Source: Cupriavidus basilensis (GTDB lineage: Bacteria; Pseudomonadota; Gammaproteobacteria; Burkholderiales; Burkholderiaceae). From it: a stretch of 39,316 bases of DNA. The notes beneath the pieces were generated by a model, which ran no database searches, was not told the DNA's origin, and was given only the letters and a program-made list of their open reading frames with translations. Below are positions 1 through 9,022 of the stretch, in pieces (the first letter of the stretch is position 1; each line of letters starts with the position of its first letter). Location of the stretch: contig NZ_JARJLM010000216.1 in the NCBI RefSeq assembly GCF_029335485.1, forward strand, positions 1 through 39,316. The letters are read 5' to 3'. Both the position numbers and the translations under genes were made by a program.

Positions 1-2
1 CC

Positions 3-701
3 TCAGGCAGAATGCGCGGCCCGCTCGCACAGCGGGCACACGCGCATCAGCAATGGCCCGTCGTCCGCCTGACTCAAGGACGGGCTATCGCTCCCGACCA
101 GGGTGCATCGGCATCCGAACGCGGCCTTCGCGGGCGCATCGCGCACGCTGGCGGGCACCACCGCATACCGCACCCCCAACTGCACCCGGCTCTCCCAGCT
201 ACCCTCCGGGTCAAGCGCCAGCAGCCACAGCCGGATCTGAAGCGACCAGTGCGCCACGGTTTCCGGCTGGATCTCCAGCTTCCGCCCGACTTCCGCCGCG
301 GAAGCCGGCAGCGAAATCAGCGTGAAGAATGCGCGGAGCTTGTCCTCCGGCCGCAGCCGGGCCATCGGCGTGCCAGTCAGGCGATTGAACCGCCGGTTGC
401 AGCCATGGCAATGAAACTGCGGGAGTCTGCTGTGATCCAGCCCGTCACACGTCGCGCCCCGCGCATCGCAGCGGGGACAGCGCGGCGGGCGATGGCTCGC
501 CGAATGCAGCTTGCGCCATGCCGAAAGCAGGAACGCCGCCAGGTCCGCATCCCCCGCATCGCCAGGACCCAGGGGCCGGACGTGCATCAGGGCGGTGGCT
601 CTGCGAGGATCGGCCGGATAGGGAACGTCAAATGAAGTTCCGGGCGCGGCCGTAGCGCTCCCGCCCGCCTGGATCGGCTGTCTTGGTGAAGATGGATTCA
701 T
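3..701 (-). CDS. DUF746-like zinc-ribbon protein (transposase N-terminus relative)
   Basis: A 232-residue protein of unknown role. A four-cysteine zinc ribbon is visible at about residues 74-105 (CPRC, then C-H-G-C). It is followed by the stretch FNRLTGTPMARLRPEDKLRA and a helix-turn-helix-like segment (SAAEVGRKLEIQPETVAHW). This ribbon plus HTH order matches the DNA-binding N-terminus of IS1595/ISXO2-like transposases and the DUF746 domain known in Ralstonia and Cupriavidus. No DDE catalytic domain follows, so it is not a complete transposase. The start is the ATG at 699-701. The gene ends two bases inside the window edge and is complete. It could be a domesticated or truncated transposase fragment, or a stand-alone DNA-binding protein. 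Family assignment is from recall of the motif pattern. Confidence 0.6.
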   Translation of the reverse strand: MNPSSPRQPIQAGGSATAAPGTSFDVPYPADPRRATALMHVRPLGPGDAGDADLAAFLLSAWRKLHSASHRPPRCPRCDARGATCDGLDHSRLPQFHCHGCNRRFNRLTGTPMARLRPEDKLRAFFTLISLPASAAEVGRKLEIQPETVAHWSLQIRLWLLALDPEGSWESRVQLGVRYAVVPASVRDAPAKAAFGCRCTLVGSDSPSLSQADDGPLLMRVCPLCERAAHSA

Positions 702-862
702 CGTTTAGCAGGAAAAAGCCAGTTCGGCAGTGCCAGGGGGTCATGGCTTTGCGACATGGCTGCTGGTACGCCATCGCTGCCACCGGTTCGATGCGGGGGT
801 CTGGGATACGTCTTGGAATAGTGTCTCTGCGCTGCCTGGTACCCGATATCCGGTACCGGCCG

Positions 863-2362
863 TCAGTTGGAAGACTTCGCTCCGGCGTCGGCTACGGCTA
901 TGTCGGCCGGCCGGTTCCACCAGCCGCCGCCCAGCGCCTGGAACAGCGCCGCGGTATCGGCGTAGCGGTTGGCGCGCGCCTGGATGGCGGCCTGCACCGA
1001 GGTCTGGTAGGCCTGCTCGGCATTGAGCACGGCCAATACGTTGACCTGGCCGACCGCCAATTGCTTGCCGGTGATATCGAGCGTGGTTTTTGCCGCCTGC
1101 TCCGATTTCTGGGCGGCCTTCAGTACGTCGGCGTCGGCATTGAGCGCGTGCAGGCTGTCTGCCACGTTCTGGAAGGCATTGATGACGACGCCCCGGTACT
1201 GCGCCTCGGCTTGCTCGACACCGGCGTCGGCTGCTCTCTTGCGTGCCAGCAGCGTACCGCCGTCGAAGAAGGTCTGCGCGACGTTGCCGGCCAGGCTCCA
1301 GAAGATATTGCCGGCGCTGAACATCTGGCTGAATACCGTGGCGGTGCCGCCCTTGGCGCCGGAGAGGGTCAGTTGCGGCAGCATGTTGGCGATCGCCACG
1401 CCGACCTGGGCGGTGGCCGCATGGAGCTGCTCCTCGGCCGCGCGCACATCGGGGCGCTGGCGTACCAGTTCGGAGGGCAGCGAGACGGGCAATTCCTGCG
1501 GCAAGGTGAAATCGGCGAGCGTAAAAGTCTCCGCAATTCCCTCGCTTGGCAACTTGCCCGCGAGCGCCGCCAGCAGGTCGCGCTGCAACGCCAGTTGCTT
1601 CTGCAGCCCCGGCAGCGCCTGCTCGGCCAGCGCCAGTTGCGTCTGCGCCGCGGCTACATCCAGCCCCATCACGAAGCCAAGCTTGAACTGCTTTTGCAGG
1701 TTGTCGAACAGGCGGGTATTGATTTCGACGATGCGCTGCTGGGCGTCGATCTGTGCACGCAGCGACGCTTCCTGGATCGCCGCCACCGCGATGCTGGAGG
1801 CGAGCGTCAGATAGGTGGCTTCCACCTGGAAGCGCTGGGCATGTTCCAGCGCGCGCAGCGATTCCACCTGGCGCCGGTTGAGGCCGAACACGTCGGGGGC
1901 ATAGCTGATCGTGAGCTGCGCGGTGTGAAGATTGAATATCTCCGCGCCCGAGGTAAGCGTCGGGGAGATCGTTCCCACCGCGTTGCGCTGGCGGCTGGGG
2001 GAATAGGAACCCTGCAGCGTGGGGAAGAATGCGCCTTGCTGCGCACGCACCTGCTGGTGCGCCTGCTTCAGCGCCGCCTGCGCGGCGGCCACGGTGGGGC
2101 TGGCCTTGAGCGCCGCTTCGATAACCTGGTTCAGCTTGGCCGACTGGAACACCTGCCACCACTGCTCCGGGATCTTCATGCCGGTCACGAAGCGCTGCGC
2201 CTCGCCGGCCTGCGTTGGCGCGGATGCCGTCTGCGCCGGCAGCGGCTGCGGCGTGTAGCCGTCTACGGCGGGTGCGGCAGGCGTCTTGAAATCGGGGCCA
2301 ACGGCACAGGCCGACGCAAGAGCGCAAGCCCCGAGCGCCGCGGCAATGGCGCGAAAAGGCAT
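863..2362 (-). CDS. RND efflux outer-membrane lipoprotein (NodT/OprM family)
   Basis: This is the outer-membrane channel (TolC/OprM/CusC-like) of a tripartite efflux system. It is expected to trimerise and connect to the adaptor and pump encoded divergently just upstream. The start at 2362 gives an ideal lipoprotein signal, MPFRAIAAALGACALASAC, with lipidation expected on that Cys, followed by AVGPDFKTP, the standard NodT-family mature N-terminus. The repeated outer-membrane-efflux-protein halves follow, including the family motif PSELVRQRPDVRAAEEQL. Earlier in-frame starts exist at 2431 (TTG) and 2419 (ATG). None of the three has a convincing Shine-Dalgarno, so I chose the one that gives a functional signal peptide. 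The mature length of about 480 residues is normal. The substrate is set by the RND pump. Confidence 0.9.
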   Translation of the reverse strand: MPFRAIAAALGACALASACAVGPDFKTPAAPAVDGYTPQPLPAQTASAPTQAGEAQRFVTGMKIPEQWWQVFQSAKLNQVIEAALKASPTVAAAQAALKQAHQQVRAQQGAFFPTLQGSYSPSRQRNAVGTISPTLTSGAEIFNLHTAQLTISYAPDVFGLNRRQVESLRALEHAQRFQVEATYLTLASSIAVAAIQEASLRAQIDAQQRIVEINTRLFDNLQKQFKLGFVMGLDVAAAQTQLALAEQALPGLQKQLALQRDLLAALAGKLPSEGIAETFTLADFTLPQELPVSLPSELVRQRPDVRAAEEQLHAATAQVGVAIANMLPQLTLSGAKGGTATVFSQMFSAGNIFWSLAGNVAQTFFDGGTLLARKRAADAGVEQAEAQYRGVVINAFQNVADSLHALNADADVLKAAQKSEQAAKTTLDITGKQLAVGQVNVLAVLNAEQAYQTSVQAAIQARANRYADTAALFQALGGGWWNRPADIAVADAGAKSSN

Positions 2363-2529
2363 GCCATGCGGGGGGGTGCCATGCGGAACCGCATTCACTT
2401 TGTGGCCGGAGGTCGGCATCGTTGCGCCCAATTTCTGTTTGCCATGGATTTTTGGCGATTCTATGCGTGAACAAACGCCGCGCGCACTGTGATTGATGAC
2501 AGTAGACTGCGCGCCTGCCCAGTTCCATC

Positions 2530-3789
2530 ATGCGCACAAATTCATGCAAATTCCGGGGTCCTGTCGTGCGTATCGATGCCAAATCCGCCGCTATCGGCGG
2601 CGCTGCCGCAGCCATTGCCGTGGTCGGATTGATGTTCGGCTTCTCGGCTCGCACGCAGCCCACGTCCCTTTATGGCCCGCAACCGGAACAGGGCAATGCC
2701 GGCGGCGGCCGCGCGCAGGTGGCGCCTGCCGTGCGCGGCGAGGAGGCCGTGACCCTGCTCCCGACCCAGTTGCAGCACATCAAGGTGGCGCCGGTGGAGG
2801 ATAGGGAGTTCGCCAACCAGCGCGAAGCGATCGGCAATATCGATTTCAACCAGGACCGCTCGGTCCAGGTATTCACCGCCTACCAGGGCAAGATCCGCAA
2901 CGTGTTCGTCAAGGTCGGCGACGACGTCGAGAAGGGCAGGGCCCTGTTCGAGATCGATAGTCCGGATCTGGTGCAGGCCGAATCCACGCTGATTTCCGCC
3001 GCCGGCACGCGCAAGCTGACCACCAGGGTGCTGGAGCGCGCCAGGCAATTGTTCGAGATCCAGGGTATCGCCCAGAAGGACCTGGACCAGGCCGTGTCCG
3101 ACCAGCAGGCAGCCGAGGCCGCCTACAAGGCCGCGCGCGATGCCGTGACGATCTTCGGCAAGCGGCCGGCCGAGATGGACCGCATTGTCGAGGAGCGGAA
3201 GATCGATTCGATCCTGACGGTAACCAGCCCGATTGCCGGACGGGTTACAGCGCGCAATGCGCAGCCCGGGCTGCTGGCCCAACCGGGCAGCGCACCGGCA
3301 CCGGTCACCGTGTCTGACGTCTCCACCATGTGGATGCAGGCCTTCGTGCCGGAAACGGAGAGCCCGCTGCTGCATGTGGGCCAGCCGGTCCAGATGAAAG
3401 CCATGGCGTTCCCGGGCCGTGTCTTCGCCGGCACCGTCGCCACCATTGGCGCCACGGTCGACGCCAACACCCACCGCATGATGGTGCGCTCCGAGATCAG
3501 GGATCCCAAGCATGAGCTGCGGCCAGGCATGTTCGCCTCGTTCGAGATCCGCACCGGCGACGCGATCCGCTCGCCGGCCATCGCGGCCGACGGGGTCGTG
3601 CGCGAAGGCGACGGCAGCATGACGGCCTGGGTCACCACCGACCGCAAGCGCTTCGTCCGGCGCACGGTCACGCTGGGGCAGCAGCAGGATGGCTGGGTCC
3701 AGATCGTCGACGGGCTCAAGCCGGGCGAATTGACGGCCAATGAAGGCGCTCTGTTCCTGAGCAACGCCGCCGCGCTCGCCCGCCAATAA
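2530..3789 (+). CDS. RND efflux periplasmic adaptor (CzcB/CusB-like MFP)
   Basis: This is the membrane-fusion subunit linking the inner-membrane pump to the outer-membrane channel. It has an N-terminal membrane anchor (about residues 20-40, IGGAAAAIAVVGLMFGF) and a lipoyl/barrel-sandwich half (YQGKIRNVFVKVGDDVEKG). A helical hairpin follows at about residues 150-210, then the second lipoyl half (ILTVTSPIAGRVTARNAQPG), a beta barrel, and a membrane-proximal domain ending KPGELTANEGALFLSNAAA. This domain order is typical of heavy-metal adaptors. No His-rich metal-binding N- or C-terminal extension is present. The ATG at 2530 lacks a clear Shine-Dalgarno. An in-frame GTG at 2566 follows GGGG and is a credible alternative start. 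The gene diverges from the outer-membrane channel gene, with about 170 bases for both promoters, and is followed after 82 bases by the pump gene. Confidence 0.9.
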   Translation: MRTNSCKFRGPVVRIDAKSAAIGGAAAAIAVVGLMFGFSARTQPTSLYGPQPEQGNAGGGRAQVAPAVRGEEAVTLLPTQLQHIKVAPVEDREFANQREAIGNIDFNQDRSVQVFTAYQGKIRNVFVKVGDDVEKGRALFEIDSPDLVQAESTLISAAGTRKLTTRVLERARQLFEIQGIAQKDLDQAVSDQQAAEAAYKAARDAVTIFGKRPAEMDRIVEERKIDSILTVTSPIAGRVTARNAQPGLLAQPGSAPAPVTVSDVSTMWMQAFVPETESPLLHVGQPVQMKAMAFPGRVFAGTVATIGATVDANTHRMMVRSEIRDPKHELRPGMFASFEIRTGDAIRSPAIAADGVVREGDGSMTAWVTTDRKRFVRRTVTLGQQQDGWVQIVDGLKPGELTANEGALFLSNAAALARQ

Positions 3790-3811
3790 GGCCGGCCTAC
3801 CCCGCAAAAAG

Positions 3812-3838
3812 GCGATCACAAGCGATCACAAGCGATCC
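3812..3838 (+). repeat. Short tandem repeat between adaptor and pump genes
   Basis: The 10-base unit GCGATCACAA occurs about 2.7 times in a row in the 82-base gap between the adaptor stop and the pump start. It lies about 35 bases before the pump's start codon. It may be simple slippage, or it may affect spacing or mRNA structure. No function can be assigned. Confidence 0.6.
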
Positions 3839-3871
3839 ATCGAAGATCAAAGAAATACGAAGAGGTAGACC

Positions 3872-6800
3872 GTGCTAAGGGCCATTCTCCGGTTGTCGCT
3901 GACCCGCCGACCGCTCATCCTGCTGTTTCTCCTGGTCTTCGTTGGGGCGGGCCTGTTCGCCTTCTCCAGGCTCAATATCGAGGCATATCCGAACCCGGCG
4001 CCGGTGATCCTGGAAATCACCGCGCAGGCGCCCGGCCTGTCAGCCGAGGAGATGGAGCGCTACTACACGGTGCCGATGGAAGTTGGCCTGGCGGCCACGC
4101 CTGGCGTCGAAAGCATCCGCTCGACGTCGTTCTACGGCCTGTCCTTCGTACGCGTGACCTTCAAGTACGGGATCGACTATTACTTCGGCTACACGCAGGC
4201 CGCGCTCAGCCTGCAGCAGAACGTCAGCCTGCCAAACAATGTGCAGCCGCAGATCCAGGCCTCCAGCCTGGTGGGGGAAATCTATCGCTACCAGCTCAAG
4301 GGGCCGCCGCACTTCGGCCTGACCAACCTGCGCACGCTGCAGGACTGGGTGCTGCAGCGGCGCCTGAAGACCGTGCCGGGCGTAATGCAGGTGGTGAGCT
4401 GGGGCGGCACCACCAAGGAATACGACGTCGAGGCCGACCTGCACAAGCTGGAGACCTATAACATCACGCTGCCGCAGATGGTCACGGCTCTCGGCAACGC
4501 CAACATCAACGTCGGCGGGCGCACCATCAACCTTGGCCAGCAGTCGGTCAATATCCGCGGGGTCGGCCTGATCGAGAACGTCAAGGACATCGGCAGCATC
4601 GTCCTGACGCAGAACAACGGCGTACCGGTGCAGGTCAAGGACGTGGCCAAGGTCAAGATCGGCTTCACGCCGCGCCTGGGCAAATCCGGACGCGACAACG
4701 AAGACGACGTGGTCACCGCCATCGTGGTGATGAACCGGACCTTGCAGACCAATGAGGTGGTGGCGCGCGTCAAGGCCGAGATCGACAAGATCAACAGCGA
4801 CGGCACCCTGCCCGCCGGCGTCAAGGTCGAACCTTACTACGACCGGTCCACGCTGGTCTCGGTCACCACCCACACGGTCCTGCACAGCCTGCTGTTCGGC
4901 TGCCTGCTGGTGTTCTTTATCCAGTGGATCTTCCTGGGTGACCTGCGCAGCGCGATCATCGTCAGCGTCAACATACCGTTCGCGCTGTTCTTCAGCATCA
5001 TGATCCTGGTGCTGGTCGGGGAATCGGCCAACCTGCTATCGGTCGGGGCGGTCGACTTCGGGATCATCGTGGACTCCTCGGTGATCCTGGTGGAGAACGT
5101 GTTCCGGAACTTCCAGATGCCGCTGGCGGAGCAGGCGCGCCTGCTGGCGAGCCGCGATGCGCGGATACTGGGGATGCGCGTGCCGGATCGCCTGCGCATG
5201 ATCTTTGTCAGTGCGCTGCAGGTGGACAAGGCGGTGTTCTTCTCGGCCGCCATCACGGTGGCTGCCTTCGTGCCGCTGTTCACCATGCAGGGCGTGGAGG
5301 GGCAGATTTTCGGGCCGATGGCGCGCACCTACGGGTACGCCCTGCTGGGCGCGCTGATCGCCACCTTTACCATTACGCCGGTACTGTGCACCTATCTGCT
5401 CCCCAAGCATATCGAGGAGAAGGAAACCTGGCTGGTGCGCGGCCTGCACCGGCTCTATGCGCCGGCCTTGAAGTGGTCGCTGTCCAACAAGCGGGTCTCG
5501 GTCACCATCGGCGCCCTGGTGCTGGTCCTCACCGGCCTGCTGATGACCCGCCTGGGCACGGAGTTCCTGCCGTCGCTGGAGGAGGGCAATCTGTGGATCC
5601 GCGCCACCATGCCGCCGACGACTTCGCTGGAAGCCGGCATTCCGCCGGTGGCCAGGATGCGGCAGATCCTGCTGCGCCATCCCGAGGTGGCCACGGTGGT
5701 ATCCCAGCACGGCCGGCCCGATGACGGCAGCGATGCGGCCGGCTTCTTCAATGCCGAATTCTTCGTGCCGCTCAAGCCGTTCGACCAATGGCCGGCCGGG
5801 ATGACCAAGGACAGGCTGGTGGCGGAGGTCCAGAAGGAGTTCTCGGACGAGTTCACCGGCATCACGCTGAATTTTTCGCAGTACATCCAGGACAATGTCG
5901 AGGAAGGCTTGTCCGGGGTCAAGGGCGCGAACTCGGTCAAGATCGTCGGGCGTGACCTGGGAACGCTGGAGACGCTGGCCGACCAGGTCCTGCGCGAGAT
6001 GGGCCAGGTCAAGGGCGTGACCGATCTCGGCGTGTTCCGCGTACTCGGCCAGCCCAATCTCAATATCCGCGTCAACCGCGAAGCCGCCGCGCGCTACGGG
6101 CTCAACACCGGGGACGTCAATACCGTGGTGCAGGCAGCGCTGGGCGGCACACAGGCCACCACGGTGCTGGAGGGCGACCGCCAGTTCGCGCTGACGGTGC
6201 GGCTGGCGCCGGAATACCGCGGCAATATCGAGGCTGTGCGCAATATCAAGGTGGCCTACCAGGCCGCGAACGGCAGCAATGCCTATATACCGCTGAGCGC
6301 ATTGGCCGATATCACCCTCGATACCGGGGCGTCCTACATCTACCATGAGCGCAACCAGCGCTTCATCCCGGTCAAGTTCAGCGTACGCGGCCGCGACCTG
6401 GGCAGCACCGTGGCCGAGGCGCAGGAGCGCATCGCGAAAGCCGTCAAGCTGCCGGAGGGTTACCACATCGAGTGGGCCGGCGAATTCGAGGAACTGGAGC
6501 AGGCGAAGAAGCGGCTGGAACTGATCGTGCCGGTCAGCATCCTGATGATCATCGTGCTGCTGTACGGCTTGTTCAATTCGCTGCGCGACAGCCTGATGGC
6601 GCTGGCAGGCATACCGTTCGCCATCGCGGGCGGGGTGGCGGCGCTGTTCCTCACCGGGCTGGACTTCAGCATCTCGGCGGCGATCGGCTTCATCTCCCTG
6701 TTTGGCGTGTCGGTGATGGACGGGATCCTGATGATCTCGTACTACAACGACCTGCGCGGCCAGCAGGGCTTCAAGTCGACGGAGGCGATGTTCCACGCCG

Positions 6801-7048
6801 CCCAGCAGCGGATGCGGCCCATGCTGATGACGGCGCTGTCCGCATGCATCGGCTTGTTCCCGGCGGCGATCTCCACCGGCATCGGCAGCCAGGTGCAGCG
6901 CCCGCTGGCCACCGTGGTGGTGGGCGGCATGCTGGTGGGGCCGCTGATGCTGCTGGTGATCGTGCCGGCACTGCGGATGGTGTTCCTGGGCAAGGAACCG
7001 GATCCAGGTGACACCGCCACCGTGGCGGAAAACGACGCGCCGCATTGA
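3872..7048 (+). CDS. RND heavy-metal efflux pump, CzcA-like (HME family)
   Basis: A proton-driven inner-membrane RND transporter of 1058 residues, the normal length for this family. One N-terminal transmembrane helix (about residues 10-30) is followed by a large periplasmic pore/docking loop. Then come six helices including TM4, a second periplasmic loop starting GTEFLPSLEEGNLWIRATMP, and the last helices. TM4 carries DFGIIVDSSVILVEN with D395, D401 and E408. These are the three acidic proton-relay residues of CzcA-type HME pumps. Cu/Ag pumps such as CusA have Ala at the first site, so a divalent cation is more likely. The usual Gly-Ala after the second Asp is Ser-Ser here. The start is GTG with AGAGGT about 5 bases upstream. 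It sits with its adaptor and divergent outer-membrane channel. No metal-responsive regulator is adjacent, so the substrate is unproven. Confidence 0.9.
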   Translation: MLRAILRLSLTRRPLILLFLLVFVGAGLFAFSRLNIEAYPNPAPVILEITAQAPGLSAEEMERYYTVPMEVGLAATPGVESIRSTSFYGLSFVRVTFKYGIDYYFGYTQAALSLQQNVSLPNNVQPQIQASSLVGEIYRYQLKGPPHFGLTNLRTLQDWVLQRRLKTVPGVMQVVSWGGTTKEYDVEADLHKLETYNITLPQMVTALGNANINVGGRTINLGQQSVNIRGVGLIENVKDIGSIVLTQNNGVPVQVKDVAKVKIGFTPRLGKSGRDNEDDVVTAIVVMNRTLQTNEVVARVKAEIDKINSDGTLPAGVKVEPYYDRSTLVSVTTHTVLHSLLFGCLLVFFIQWIFLGDLRSAIIVSVNIPFALFFSIMILVLVGESANLLSVGAVDFGIIVDSSVILVENVFRNFQMPLAEQARLLASRDARILGMRVPDRLRMIFVSALQVDKAVFFSAAITVAAFVPLFTMQGVEGQIFGPMARTYGYALLGALIATFTITPVLCTYLLPKHIEEKETWLVRGLHRLYAPALKWSLSNKRVSVTIGALVLVLTGLLMTRLGTEFLPSLEEGNLWIRATMPPTTSLEAGIPPVARMRQILLRHPEVATVVSQHGRPDDGSDAAGFFNAEFFVPLKPFDQWPAGMTKDRLVAEVQKEFSDEFTGITLNFSQYIQDNVEEGLSGVKGANSVKIVGRDLGTLETLADQVLREMGQVKGVTDLGVFRVLGQPNLNIRVNREAAARYGLNTGDVNTVVQAALGGTQATTVLEGDRQFALTVRLAPEYRGNIEAVRNIKVAYQAANGSNAYIPLSALADITLDTGASYIYHERNQRFIPVKFSVRGRDLGSTVAEAQERIAKAVKLPEGYHIEWAGEFEELEQAKKRLELIVPVSILMIIVLLYGLFNSLRDSLMALAGIPFAIAGGVAALFLTGLDFSISAAIGFISLFGVSVMDGILMISYYNDLRGQQGFKSTEAMFHAAQQRMRPMLMTALSACIGLFPAAISTGIGSQVQRPLATVVVGGMLVGPLMLLVIVPALRMVFLGKEPDPGDTATVAENDAPH

Positions 7049-7284
7049 TCGATCTGGCCGGCGATCGCGGCATGCCGCGGTCCACGGCGATTTCCGGCCG
7101 GATCCCTGGGGGCCTGCCGCTCCCGGATCGGCGCGGCACGTACCCTCCCCTGTCCACGTAGACCCCGCCACGGGCCGGCAGCCTCGGCCTTGCGCCGGGA
7201 GCATCGACCGGGTGTATGGCTTCCGGCTGCACTACAGTGCCGCCGCCCAGCGCCGCGGCGTGTATATGGCGCCGGGTGCGCCCC

Positions 7285-7297
7285 GACTCTAGACTCT
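7285..7297 (+). promoter_or_regulatory. Direct repeat upstream of the aminotransferase gene
   Basis: GACTCT occurs twice, separated by one base (7285-7290 and 7292-7297), ending 29 bases before the gabT start. MocR/GabR-type regulators usually bind direct repeats, and such a regulator closes this cluster. A second element, the inverted repeat GCACT-AC-AGTGC, lies at 7229-7240. Assignment as an operator is inference from position. Confidence 0.25.
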
Positions 7298-7326
7298 GTC
7301 ACGCAGATACACGATCAGGACAGAGA

Positions 7327-8628
7327 ATGAAAGCCACAACCAATAGCGAACTTGCGGCACGGCGCACGCAAGTCATTCCACGCGCCATCGGCAATGCCCA
7401 CGCCATATTCTGTGAATCGGCCGAGAACTCGGAGATCTGGGACGTCGAGGGCCGCCGCTATATCGACTTCTGTTCCGGCATCGCCGTCCTCAATACCGGG
7501 CACCGTCATCCGCGCATCATGCAAGCCATTGCCGAGCAGGCCGGTCGCTTCGCCCACACCTGCTTTCAGGTGGTCGGTTACGAATCCTATATCGCGCTTG
7601 CGGAACGCCTGTGCAAGCTGGCTCCCGGCCCGCATCCAAAGAAGGCGTTCTTCATGACCACCGGCGCGGAAGCGGTCGAGAACGCCGTCAAGATTGCGCG
7701 CGCCTACACCAATCGCCCAGGCATCATTGCATTCCATGGCGCCTTCCATGGCCGCACCATGTTCGCGTTGGCAATGACGGGGAAGGTCGCGCCCTACAAG
7801 ATCGGCTTCGATCCGTTGCCCGGCGAGGTCTATCACGCGGCATATCCTTCCGAGACGGACAATATCAGCGTGGAGGATGCCATTCGAAGCATCGAGGCAA
7901 TTTTCAGGCATCAGGCCGATCCTTCACGCATCGCGGCAATCTTCGTCGAGCCGGTACAGGGGGAAGGCGGCTACATTCCCGCGCCCAAGGCGTTTCTTCT
8001 CCGCCTGCGCGAGCTTTGCGATGCACATGGAATCCTGCTGGTAGCGGATGAGATCCAGTCTGGCATCGCCCGGACCGGGAAGATGTTCGCGCTCGAACAT
8101 GCCGGCGTGGTGCCGGACCTGATGACCCTGGCCAAAGGGCTCGGGGGCGGCATGACGCTTTCCGCGGTGTTGGGCCGTGCCGATGTTCTCGACGCCGTGC
8201 CGCCTGGCGGGCTTGGCAGTACCTATGCTGGTCATCCCATGGCCTGCGTAGCCGCGCTGGCGGTACTCGACGCGATCGAAGAGGAGCGCTTGTGCGAGCG
8301 CAGCGCCGACCTTGGCGATCGCATGCGCGCGGCGCTGTGGCGTCTGAAGGAAACCGTGCCGCAGATCGCGGATGTGCGCGGCCTTGGTGCCATGACCGGA
8401 TTCGCACTGTGCCATGGCGGCGACGCCGGACGGCCGGCGCCGGGGCTGGCCAGCAGGCTGAAAGCCGAGGCCGCGGAGCGGGGACTGCTGCTGCTGACCT
8501 GTGGCCCGCATGGCAATGTGGTGCGCATCATGACCCCCCTGACCATCTCCGATGCGCTGCTGGACGAGGGGCTTGGCATCATCGCGGACATCCTGACGGA
8601 GTGCGCCGCCAGCCCGGACTGGCAATAG
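7327..8628 (+). CDS. gabT: GabT/DavT-type omega-amino acid:2-oxoglutarate aminotransferase
   Basis: A PLP-dependent class III aminotransferase of 433 residues. It is expected to convert an omega-amino acid (GABA, 5-aminovalerate or similar) plus 2-oxoglutarate into the semialdehyde and glutamate, in the cytosol. Visible motifs are FCSGIAVLNTGHRHP near the N-terminus, TTGAEAVENAVKIARAYT (phosphate cup), FHGRT, EPVQGEGGY, the cofactor aspartate in VADEIQSG (D241) and the Schiff-base lysine in LAKGLGGG (K270). It closely parallels Pseudomonas DavT/GabT in order and wording of these motifs. The ATG at 7327 follows AGGACAGAGA. A longer in-frame start at 7216 would add 37 residues unlike the family. 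It is the first gene of a plus-strand cluster with a glutarate hydroxylase and a hydantoinase-like enzyme, which favours 5-aminovalerate or GABA as substrate. Confidence 0.9.
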   Translation: MKATTNSELAARRTQVIPRAIGNAHAIFCESAENSEIWDVEGRRYIDFCSGIAVLNTGHRHPRIMQAIAEQAGRFAHTCFQVVGYESYIALAERLCKLAPGPHPKKAFFMTTGAEAVENAVKIARAYTNRPGIIAFHGAFHGRTMFALAMTGKVAPYKIGFDPLPGEVYHAAYPSETDNISVEDAIRSIEAIFRHQADPSRIAAIFVEPVQGEGGYIPAPKAFLLRLRELCDAHGILLVADEIQSGIARTGKMFALEHAGVVPDLMTLAKGLGGGMTLSAVLGRADVLDAVPPGGLGSTYAGHPMACVAALAVLDAIEEERLCERSADLGDRMRAALWRLKETVPQIADVRGLGAMTGFALCHGGDAGRPAPGLASRLKAEAAERGLLLLTCGPHGNVVRIMTPLTISDALLDEGLGIIADILTECAASPDWQ

Positions 8629-8668
8629 GCCGCGCCGGCAGCCTTCGAAATGCCGTTGGCAACGTTCC

Positions 8669-9022
8669 ATGACAAAGCCCCTCACCTTGCTGATCGCCGG
8701 CCATGCGCGTCTCCCGCAGGGCATGCCCGCGAAACAGGTATTCGATTCGTTGACGATCACGGTCGAGATCGACGCTCGCTATGCCGTGGTCATCGATGCA
8801 TCCTGCACGCTTGTCACCGAGCACGGCAGGCGTTTCATTCGCGATCTGCTGCGAGGCCGTAGTCTCCGCGACGGCATTGGCGAGATGACCGGATTGATCC
8901 AGCAATGCTATGTAGGCCGAGCCAGCCCGGCGCTGGCGGCGGCGCTAAAGGACCTGCATCAGCAATACGAGAAGCTGCAGCCTGGCAGGGAGCCGAGACC
9001 GCTCGCGCCAAATCCGCTATAG
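8669..9022 (+). CDS. DUF3870 domain protein
   Basis: A 117-residue protein of unknown function. It matches the DUF3870 pattern as I remember it: an N-terminal LLIAGHARLPQG strand, a VVIDASCTLV core, RRFIRDLLRGRSLRDG, and a C-terminal CYVGRASPALAAALKDLHQQY helix. There is no signal peptide or transmembrane helix, so it should be cytosolic. It starts 40 bases after gabT and is followed by the CsiD/GlaH gene. The start codon has no clear Shine-Dalgarno, so translation may depend on read-through from gabT. Its position between an aminotransferase and a hydantoinase-type enzyme suggests an accessory role in omega-amino acid or lactam catabolism. That is inference only. Confidence 0.8.
   Translation: MTKPLTLLIAGHARLPQGMPAKQVFDSLTITVEIDARYAVVIDASCTLVTEHGRRFIRDLLRGRSLRDGIGEMTGLIQQCYVGRASPALAAALKDLHQQYEKLQPGREPRPLAPNPL

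Noticed and set aside
683-2470. A 595-codon plus-strand frame opposite the outer-membrane channel gene
   Set aside because: It is antisense to a protein with a perfect lipoprotein signal and NodT motifs; its product is Arg/Gly/Leu-rich without domains.
7066-7079. Palindrome CGCGGCATGCCGCG after the RND pump gene
   Set aside because: A 14-base dyad is common in DNA this rich in GC, and no T-run follows, so I do not call it a terminator.
5036-7204. A 722-codon minus-strand frame opposite the RND pump
   Set aside because: It is antisense to a gene with complete RND motifs; its product is His/Gln/Arg-rich, typical of GC-driven shadow frames.
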